Shown one piece after another: positions 1 to 8,531 of a stretch of DNA of 64,000 nucleotides. Positions within the stretch are counted from its first letter, which is position 1. The number at the start of each line of letters is the position of its first letter. The translations under genes were made by a program, and so were the position numbers. The notes beneath the pieces are model-generated. The model saw only the letters and a list, made by a program, of their open reading frames with translations. It made no database searches and was not told the DNA's origin. The stretch is from Ilyonectria destructans. Its lineage: Eukaryota; Ascomycota; Sordariomycetes; Hypocreales; Nectriaceae. The stretch covers positions 558,001 to 622,000 of the forward strand of contig JAHEWK010000023.1 of assembly GCA_020740775.1 (NCBI GenBank), read 5' to 3'.

Positions 1-90
1 TTGTCTATATTGAAATCTGTCTATTCGGTTATCTAAGATCCCCTTCCTGCGACTTCCCCGTCTATCACTACCCGATTGTGTGCTAGGCAA

Positions 91-867
91 TTACCACGGA
101 AGCGGGGTGCCGTCATAGTTCTTGAACTTTCCGCCAAACTCAGCCCGGGTGGCAGTGTCGACCAACTTCAAGAGACCAGTAACGCTAGTTTCGACGTCAA
201 TGGCGCCAACAGAGGCTGGGTCAATGCCGGGAGGCGTGAATGAGGTGGCCATGTCGGTCAGAACCAAGCCGGGGTGCACCGTATAGGTGGTGAGCCAGGG
301 CTCCTCAAAGTGAAGGCGGGAGACGAGCCAGTTGATGGCCGTCTTGCTGGCACCGTAGGGGCTGAAGACCTGGGGGAAGGCGGCGAGGGCCTCCTGGCTG
401 CCGATGCTGCCGATCAGGGTCGAGATGGGGAAGAAGATGGGGTTGCCGGTGGGGCTGGCCTGAAGCAGGGGGGAGACGGCCTGGAACAGCGTCACTGGGC
501 CGATGGAGTTGGTGTTGAAGTGGTCTCGGAGCGACTCGGGCGTCGTCTTCGAGACGGTGGTGCCCGAGTGCGCGATGCCGGCGTTGGCAATGACGACATC
601 GAGGGACTTGATGCCGTGATCCTTCTGGAGCTGCGCAACGGCCGCGGCGGGATCAGCGTCAACCTGCGAGTCGAGCTTGAGGATGATGAGCTTGCTGCCC
701 TCGCCCTTGGGCAGCGAGTTGAGCGTGGCCGCCTTCGCGGGGTCTCTGGCCGTGGCTACGACGGTGACTCCAGGTCGCAGGAGGAGCTTCTCGGTGAAGC
801 CCTTGCCGATACCTCGGTTGGCGCCGGTGATGAAGTAGGTCTTGGGTGCAGACATTTTGTATTGCAT
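91..867 (-). CDS. Short-chain dehydrogenase/reductase (norsolorinic acid ketoreductase-like)
   Basis: This is a single-exon SDR of about 258 residues, the usual length for the family, predicted to be a cytosolic NAD(P)H-dependent ketoreductase. Visible motifs are the cofactor-binding TGANRGIG near the N terminus, the structural ANAG, a catalytic Ser in the STLIGS segment, and the YGASK active-site Tyr/Lys. A PG motif (HPGLVLTDM) follows, as is typical of SDRs. The overall pattern resembles the Nor-1/aflD-type ketoreductases of fungi, but no polyketide synthase is present, so a metabolite role is inference. Two ATGs are possible, at 867 and 855; the second gives MSAPKTYFITG, closer to the usual spacing before the glycine motif. 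No intron is needed and the frame is intact. Confidence 0.88.
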   Translation of the reverse strand: MQYKMSAPKTYFITGANRGIGKGFTEKLLLRPGVTVVATARDPAKAATLNSLPKGEGSKLIILKLDSQVDADPAAAVAQLQKDHGIKSLDVVIANAGIAHSGTTVSKTTPESLRDHFNTNSIGPVTLFQAVSPLLQASPTGNPIFFPISTLIGSIGSQEALAAFPQVFSPYGASKTAINWLVSRLHFEEPWLTTYTVHPGLVLTDMATSFTPPGIDPASVGAIDVETSVTGLLKLVDTATRAEFGGKFKNYDGTPLPW

Positions 868-3481
868 CAAAGAGGAGTGTAAGTGTTAGTAAATGTTGAG
901 GTGTTAGTGAGAGCGTTGTGACAAGAAAACCACAATTGTCAGGCCATCTCGTTCCCGTCTTATACCAAAGGCCAATAGAGTATTATGTCATAAATACGGT
1001 GTGTTTGCCAACAGCTTTTATGATTCCATATGCTTAGCAATCCAAATATCGTACTCGCAGTGTAACTACTCCTCTCACAGGCTTAGCTTGCCTTTGATGA
1101 CATATTAATTTTTATATAATGCACTATTCGTAATTACCATTTCACAAGCCATTGACAGTGTCGGGAGGGGTAAAAGCAGCGGCCCGGGGGCAATTAATGT
1201 GATGGAGCCGCCGGCGTTTTTATTAGCCCGAAGTCGAACTACTCGCCGGCGTTATTTATAATTAATGCGATTTCCACTAGCTTAGTCCTAGCGGCCTGAC
1301 ATGTTAACAGGCCGCCACTCAACTCCAACCCCGGAATATAATTAACTTGACATAGACCGTCTTTTCGCGGGCAAGAGATTTGTTATATTCTAGACGATAG
1401 CAAGAGCGCCATGTCATAGTTCGGAGTCGCGATTCTGAGCATGTTGCTGGAGGTGGCTAAAGCATCGACACTCGTCGAAATTAGCCCAGCCCATCGAAGG
1501 ATTCCTTCATTGTTCAACTGTCAGGTTCAGTATGTAATTGGAGTTCGTCATTCGCCATAACGGCAGTTTGTCATGAAAGATGTCGATATGTTCACTGTAG
1601 CCGCCATCCGTTCGCCACTATAGAGTTCCAGTGAACAATGATCTTATTGGATTGGATTGGAGCTGGATCCGAGGGTCGCTCCAATCCAGTCCAGAGGTGA
1701 AGGCGTGCTGCCTCCTGGATATCCAGAACCGATCCACATCATATTTTGGGAATTGATAGGGGTGGTACACCATTTTGATACGCGTGCTACACCTTACGCG
1801 TGCTACACTTTTTGCAGCCTTCTATTGGTCCAAGAAACTTGTCGGGCCGTCAGGTCACCCCGCACAAGGCGGTGAAGCCAGTCCGCTCCACCACGCCTTA
1901 ACAGCGATGTCACAGCGGTGTTTTCGTGGAGTAACTGGGTCATCACAGGCATAGAATGGAAGTAAATGGCCCAGCGACGACGGCCGTGGACGGTAGGTAT
2001 ATACATCTATAGTCTCCTACGGTAGAGCTCTTTATATGAGGTTACTCAACGCTGTGACAGTGTCATGGAACGGGAGCCAATAGGTTCGCTGATACTGCTG
2101 TCGTGGAATTCAATTCCGGGACAACTTTTGGATTTGGGGTTGAACCCAATGATGCGGTAGATCGTGAGGCTGGCTCTGAAGCAAAATCCGATTGCTAGAG
2201 TAATTCTGAGTACCTCAAAGGGCATGCCTTTGGGGTCATTGTATGGCCAGTCATATGGCATTTGCTCCATTTGCTTGAGCCCGTGTAGCAGCTTTAACTA
2301 CTGTAGATCTTGTTTGGACAGAAAGCATTCTCTCCTCATCACTCGATAGCTCCCATTGAGACCGCTGCCTTCGCACACTGGATTGAGTCTTGCGCCTACT
2401 TGCCCGCATTCCGGTAGTCTTCCCAGACCTGAGAGGGAATGTCCTTCGCCGCTGCTAATCGAGACGTTTCGCAAAGATGTCCACCTCTGCGACACGGACG
2501 CGGAGAAGTTCCAGCTATGCGAACAGATGCGCAGTCAGCTGCTCGACCAGTACACTCCGGTTGAGTTACTTATTGCTCTCTCCTGTTTGTGTTGGTTTGT
2601 TCGGGCCGTCCACCTGCGTCATCAGTTCTGGCGTTGTCGGGGGGGGGGGGGGGGGGGGGGGGGGGGGTCGTTTGTTCTGCTTATGCCACTATCGTGAGGA
2701 AGTCCGAGAAGAGTTGATCTCCTTTGCCGTGTCTTTTAGGCTATTTCTCTCCCGCAATGGCGGAAACAACAGCCCTTTCTATCTTCCATCAAACGAAACT
2801 AGTAATACTGATGTTCAGGGCCTCTCACCGAGGTAAAATCAAACCCTACCATGGAATCGATCCCGACTTCAAGACGTCTAGAGAGCGGATTTGGTTAACA
2901 CGTGGAAGGAGGTCCCCAGTCCTGACAATTCGAGTGGGAAGGGATCTGGGCTCTGCACATCCCGAGTAATCAGCCCTCTGATTCTAGCGGTATAGATAGG
3001 TACCTGGCGGAATTGTGCTTAAAGGCCCGAGGTGGGCTGGGCTGCTTCATGACACGAGTCGGAGGCCACTGACATACCCACACAACTTGGAAATCCTACT
3101 CATTTCTAAACTGGCAGCATCCAATCGCCCAAAGTAAAGTGGGATACCTCTGTCATCCAGAAACTGTCTCAGTCTCTCTTATCAAAGATAGATTCTTCTT
3201 ATTCCCAAATCGTGGATCTCGGTTTCTGCCCACCCCATAATAGCCACAGCTTGGGGGAGCTGGAAGCCATGATTCAGTCTCAAACACGCTAATGATTTCG
3301 ACGCCGTTGAACTGGGGCTTACATGTCGACCCTAGCTGAGCTGCCCCTGACCCCCAACGGACACCGACCAGTGATCTCCACCATATACATTCAAGACATA
3401 CGAGACGTACGTATACAACTACAGAGGATTTTGCAACCGAGTTCGGCATTGAGACGATAGACTCTAACATAGTGGCTCGAC
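868..3481. other. Gene-poor spacer
   Basis: I see no supported gene here. The first 800 bases are AT-rich with small direct and inverted repeats. An 11-bp inverted repeat (TGGATTGGAGC at 1653-1663 and its complement at 1678-1688) makes a short hairpin. Small open frames around 2046-2697 have no recognisable motif and one runs through a G homopolymer, so I do not call them. Confidence 0.5.
2639..2667. repeat. Poly-G tract (29 G)
   Basis: This is an uninterrupted run of 29 G on the plus strand. Its length is likely unstable and its exact count may be an assembly estimate. Confidence 0.9.
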
Positions 3482-4009
3482 ATGTCGCACAGATATTCCC
3501 AGTTCAATGAGTTTTGCCCATACTCAGCGTGGAACAAACCGAACGAGCCAGGAGCAATTTTGACTTCTCTGTCTCCTCTGATTTTTTCACTCCCTGACAC
3601 ATCGGACACTGCCATACAGCAAATGTCCGAGGAGCTGCTGTCGCAGCCATTCCCCGACCCTGCGCCCAGTTCGCCAGCCGGAAACGCAGCACAATCCAAG
3701 GCACCGGAATGGAACAGTAACGGCCAACGCTGCCTACCGAAAGATAGCCCCAATCACCCTCAAGGGAACAACCACATCTATCATCCGCAACCCCAAATTC
3801 AGAACGAAGTCCTCGGGGCTGGCGTAGGTGGCGAAACCATAAACGTCGGCCGAGAGGTGCTTGAACACGTGCGCAAGGCTGCTCAGTTTGAGGAGCATGT
3901 CAAGCAGAGATTGGCCAAGATCGAAGAGACTCTCAATCTTTGGGAAGATAGGTATGCCGAGCATCACTCTGACACAGCAAGTATTCTAGCTAACGACTCG
4001 GAGGTTTGA
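3482..4009 (+). CDS. Hypothetical protein with C-terminal helix
   Basis: A 175-codon open frame beginning with ATG at 3482 and ending TGA. I do not recognise it. The first two thirds are Pro/Ser/Asn/Gln-rich and likely disordered. The last 50 residues (from about VGREVLEHV to NLWEDRY) are rich in Glu, Lys, Ala and Leu with heptad-like spacing and could form a coiled coil. Codon use looks coding-like (many C- or G-ending codons), unlike the surrounding spacer. It could equally be the 3' exon of a longer or degraded gene. There is no obvious signal peptide or membrane segment. Confidence 0.35.
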   Translation: MSHRYSQFNEFCPYSAWNKPNEPGAILTSLSPLIFSLPDTSDTAIQQMSEELLSQPFPDPAPSSPAGNAAQSKAPEWNSNGQRCLPKDSPNHPQGNNHIYHPQPQIQNEVLGAGVGGETINVGREVLEHVRKAAQFEEHVKQRLAKIEETLNLWEDRYAEHHSDTASILANDSEV

Positions 4010-4207
4010 GCCTGGGATCGTCTGCATGTTCTGCGTATGAGCATTGTGAGGGCGCTCAGGAAAGATAAAATGGAATAACATTAGTTAGATTCTAGGTAGA
4101 ATACATTGGTATGTACCCTAACACAACGTATCGGCCTAAGATGAATTCCTGTACAGAAGTGGTCCTTTCTTTATTCGTTGCGCAGAACCGCAAAAGGACG
4201 TATAGCC

Positions 4208-4918
4208 TTAAGCTTGGCAAGGAATGTCCGTCGGCGGCTCATTGGGGTTCAAGACGTACTCATTGTACTCAACAAGATTGCCACTATGGGGCGCGTTCCT
4301 AACTCTCCCATTGCTGTCCTTCAAAACAGTCAAGTAGCCAGAGTAGCTTTAAAACCAGTTTGTTAGCAACCTAACAGAGTTTGTAATGTACGACAGTAGC
4401 TCGGGATGCTTACTATCTGACAGAGCAGTTGCCACCATCGAAAGTAGTCTCAAGGATACCTTGGACATCGTATGTTTTCTGGGTCGGAGTGTCGGAATAC
4501 ACAGACGTCACGTTGGGCCTATAATTGAAGTGTTTATCGCCGTTGGGCGGCAAAATATACTGCTTGGTCGCTAGGATTGCCTCGGCTCCCCTAGCGTCAA
4601 AATCGAGCGCAGCAAGTCGGCCCGTCTCTGGGACGAAGAAGTCTGTAAAGGAAGTAGTGGCTTTACGATCCTCAATGGCTGTGTAAACACTGACATCCAA
4701 AATCTCAATAGTTAGCTTCATGTAGACGGTTTGGGAAAGATCTTGCTGTTTGGGGAATGATTGACTTGACGCGACTAGTATAAACTGTCCCTAACTTACG
4801 CTCTAAGGAACGGCTTGAATGAGACGTCAACACCCCTTCTCGGTTCATATCTGGATATGTTCACAGCGAGGGCACTGCCGAGGAGCATAGAGACAGGGAG
4901 AACTGCCGAAGTCTTCAT
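4208..4918 (-). CDS. Small secreted NTF2/SnoaL-like protein, three exons
   Basis: Reading the minus strand, exons 4918-4800, 4689-4414 and 4346-4208 join in frame to give 177 residues. Intron 1 is 110 nt with donor GTAAGT, a GCTAAC branch and a CAG acceptor; intron 2 is 67 nt with donor GTAAGC, GCTAAC and an AAG acceptor. The protein starts with a classic signal peptide (MKTSAVLPVSMLLGSALA). The mature part has the look of fungal secreted SnoaL/NTF2-like proteins: an alpha-helical start, an ILPPNGDKH segment, then strand-like stretches (TYDVQGILETT, YLTVLKDSNGRV). There are few cysteines, one before exon 3 and one near the C terminus. Signal peptide and splicing are read from the sequence; the fold is inference from pattern and moderate at best. 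Confidence 0.68.
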
Positions 4919-7079
4919 TTTGAATGTTCAGCTCAGGTGGTTTCAACCAAGGCGAGTAGAAATGATGATCAAAGAGTTAGATGGAGTGTGCTGGTCGGAA
5001 TGATAGAGAGAATTCTTCTCCCCACCACCAGCAACCAAGAGCCTTTATAGCCAAAAACATCAATGGCCCCAAAGTCTCTGTTTACTAATAGCTATTGTTC
5101 TCTGCAACGTACTTCATAAGCGAGTGGCACAATGGGGGTATCGCGGAGCGAAAAAATACCGCAGCGAAAAAAAATACACCAATTGTACGGAGGCAGGGCC
5201 CAAAAGTCTTGTCTCGCCGGATTTAGCCACAAGAAAGAACGAGCCAATAAGAAAGAACCATTTTAGCCACAATACATTGACACTTACGCCCTGATTATAT
5301 TACCTCTAAAGCTCCCAATACTCTTCAGCGGTAGCTATAATTTAGCACGCCTTAGCCCGCTAGAGGTATTCTTTTAGTGATCGAGATCTCCTATAGCTTC
5401 AGAGGGCAGCTCACTATAGACTAAATTGGCGTTGTATATAAAGGTACCGGCAGGGATTGGCGGAGGTGGCGCTCATAGCTCGAGGACATAACTTTTGAGC
5501 CCTTCCTCCATACGGAGTTATATCCTGGCGCTAGTTCAAAATGGGAAATCTAACGGTTGTGGCTGGGCTAAGTACATGAAGTACTTCCTGTAGTATCTCA
5601 TCCACTACAGACTGCTAATTTTATAGCAGCCTGTGCTCACTGTGCGACATACTAGTCCCCCTACAGTCCCTAAAACCATAGGGGCATAGCAGCTAATTCA
5701 TTGTGGCTGGTTTCTACATCTTGTATCTCAGGTAACTGACAAGGATTGAAGGTGTTAAATAGTGGCAAAAGGAAGCTTATGGAAGTAGCTTGAAAGGCTG
5801 ATAAATATTGTCATCAAAGATGACAGTTGCCACCTATTGCCACAAGCTTAGCAAGCAGCTTCCAGTTGATTCTACATAGCACAGAAAAGGCACATAGAGC
5901 TCGCTCCAAAACCTCAAGGAGCAAGGAGGGGACAGAGAAGTCATACAAGAAAATGAATAACACACAATTCACCCCAATATCTGACAGAAGGATGTGGCGC
6001 ATTTAGCGCGGGCATGACTTTTGAAAGGGCCCTCCGTAGCAGGCTCGGCATTGTGACATAAACAGCCGCATGAGCTGGCTGGAAGGTTGCCCCACCCCGA
6101 CGGCTGCCCCACCCCGGCAAACCCGGGTCCAATGCATGTAAAGTTTACCTAATGGGGAAAACTCTATTTGGCTGCCGCAGCAGGATTAGTCATAACGTAA
6201 ATCTAACTGAGATAGTTTTATATATCCCTAAGTGGGTCCGGCTCCCCGAACCCCTAAGGCGGCGCTGGCCTGGCCCCTAAAGCTCTCTTACCCCTATCCT
6301 CCCGTTTCCACTTCCACCACTATTACCAATACCAAGCAGCCACTTGCATGATACAAGACTCGATCGCCGTAAGGGAGGATTTAAAACTGTCCCGAGCAGT
6401 ACCAGAAGATAGAAAAGGACGGAGCAATTCGACACCGAACCCATCCCGTCCTGAACGAAATCCTGCGATTTGACCCGCCTCTGTTGTCCTGTGCTAACAC
6501 GGTCAACCGCCGAGTTTCTATCAAGATATCGGTAACCCACCGAGACTCAACTTCCTGGTTACTCGATCTCTAGCGCGAATTGCTGGACGGCGCCCCGTCT
6601 TTTACACCGCTTCTTCTCTCTCTTCCTAACACGATTGAGGACCTAGAGAGGGAATAGGCGGCCCGATTATGTTAGCATAGAGAATCGAGGATAGGGAAAC
6701 TGGGGGCATATACAGACAAACCGCGCTAGAGATTATCCACATTTCTTGAGATAATACGGTATTAAGTGGTGCTATCTCCCCGTGCTTTGGAAGCACACGT
6801 ATGATATCAAACTCCCGGTTATGACGTTCGGTCCCGATTATCATTTTTTGGTGATTACCAATCATCACTCCGCAGCGGCACATCAGCGGCACAACAATTG
6901 CACCGACTTGGTAGCTGCAGAATCCCGAACTTGCCAACTCTGGTATTTCTGATGCTAGGCGTGGGTATTAATTTCCTATTAAGACACTGATTTTTGAGGA
7001 ATTAAGGCAGTTCTTACATCAGTCTCCATACCACTTTCTTTCCATTCTATACATAGAATCCAAACTCTACAACACCAAG
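4919..7079. other. Spacer with repeat relic
   Basis: Apart from the dispersed repeat at 6039-6556, I see no gene. The sequence is AT-biased with many stops. Small minus-strand frames at 5814-6132 and 6626-6937 show no recognisable motif. Confidence 0.45.
6039..6556 (-). repeat. Dispersed repeat, copy 1 (inverted relative to 45222-45712)
   Basis: About 0.5 kb of this segment, read on the minus strand, matches 45222-45712 on the plus strand. Shared blocks include the start (AGGAAGTTGAGTC then GGGTTACCGATATC), the middle (GATCGCCGTAAGGG region) and the end (CCGGGTTTGCCGGGGTGGGG and TATGTCACAATGCCGAGCC). The copies differ by scattered substitutions and small indels. I found neither terminal TG..CA boundaries nor a target-site duplication, so the element class is unknown; an old LTR fragment is possible. 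Confidence 0.75.
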
Positions 7080-8304
7080 ATGACTAAGAAGATCATTACC
7101 ATTGTGGGCGTGACAGGCAATCAAGTGAGGAACCCCTGCGAATACAACTTGCAAGAAGGTGGCTAATTTTAAAGGGCGCCTCTGTTGCTGATGCCTTCAT
7201 CAAAGAGGGAGGCTGGCATATCCGCGGCATCACCCGTGATCCTTCCAAGCCGTCAAGCCAGGCCTGGGCCGATAAGGGCGTCGAGCTCGTCAAGGCCGAC
7301 GTGAACGACGCTGCCTCGCTCAAAACGGCCTTTGCCGGATCGACTGTCATTTTTGGCGTCACCGACTTCTGGGGAAACGTCGGCGATCCCACGGCACAGG
7401 CACTCGCCGCATCAACTGGCCGCCCTATCAACGCCATCGCTTATGATACCGAGGTCCAGCAAGGCCGCAACATCGTCGACGCTGCGAATGCTACGGTGGA
7501 AACGCTGGACCGCTTCGTGCTCTCGACGCTGTCGCCCACCAAGAAATGGAGCAAGGGCAAGTATACTCACAACCTTCACTTCGACGGCAAGTGGGAGGCG
7601 GTTGAGTATCTTAAGGCCACCTACCCAGACCTTGACAAGAAGACTTCGTATCTGCAAGTTGGGCTCTACATGACCAACTGGAAGGCCAGCCCCTTAGCTA
7701 CGCCAACAAAGGTATGTTTGTGAAAATTCAGGACTCGCGTGTCTCTTCATGTCTACCCAAGTCAAGGTTGAGGTTGACCTAAAAGAAGCAACCTGACGCC
7801 ACCTTTTTGCTGAGAATTGCCACCGACGGTGACGCCCCAGTTCCCATGGTCGAGGCACGCCGCGACACAGGTACGTATCTTACCCCGCGTATAGTCCAAG
7901 TGCAGTGGCTAACACCAGACGCGCGCCAGGCAAATTTGTCAAGGCTCTTGTGCATGTCGAGCCAGGCAAGAACCTGCTCGGATTTGGCTCCCTGATCAGC
8001 TGGAACGAGTTCGCTGCTGTGTGGGGAAAGATCCACGGCGTCACCTGTCGTTTTGAGCGCCTTGATCGCAAAGTCCTCGAAGAAGCTATTCCTGGAGGAA
8101 TTGGCGAGGAGGTCGCTGACATGTTTGAGTATATTGGCGATTTTGGCTATGACGGAAGTGATCCTAGTGTTGTGCATCATACAGATGTAAGTGTTTTTTT
8201 GCTCAACTTATAGTCATACCTAACATCTGAAATAGCTTGACGTGGAAGTTCCAGTGTATACTGTCGAGGAGTACATTAAGGGAGAAGTGTGGCCTGGAGT
8301 TTAG
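7080..8304 (+). CDS. NmrA-like NAD(P)-binding protein, five exons
   Basis: Exons 7080-7124, 7175-7711, 7786-7870, 7930-8186 and 8236-8304 join to 330 residues, with every junction in phase and introns of 50, 74, 59 and 49 nt. The N terminus carries the Rossmann-type GVTGNQG motif, split by intron 1. The motif is followed by a second helix containing GWHIRGITRD and a typical FGVTDFWG stretch. The SDR catalytic tyrosine is lacking, as is usual for NmrA/HSCARG proteins, which are thought to sense the NAD(P) redox state or regulate transcription rather than act as dehydrogenases. A role in nitrogen repression is known for NmrA itself and cannot be assumed here. The gene appears intact; the exact acceptor of intron 2 could be three bases further on (7788). 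Confidence 0.85.
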
Positions 8305-8531
8305 CTACTGAAATTGTTATAGAGGTAGGACTTACAACTCGCTACTTATATCAAGGAAATAAGACCTTGGCAAACCTACTCATTTAGTATGTACCGATCT
8401 AAATCTAGAGTTGATAGCTAGCTAGCCTTGAACTGTGACGGGACAAGAGCACGAACGAGGTCGAGTGCGACTTGGGCAAAATGATTGTTTTACCAGGAGA
8501 GAAAGAGATTCCTAAGGAAAGCTCTGACTTA

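Noticed and set aside
274..882. A 202-codon plus-strand open frame opposite the SDR gene
   Set aside because: Gly/Glu/Arg-rich antisense shadow of the GC-rich SDR coding strand, with no motif.
2356..2836. Two overlapping plus-strand frames running through the poly-G tract
   Set aside because: The frames exist partly because poly-G encodes Gly in all frames; there is no family resemblance and no splice context.
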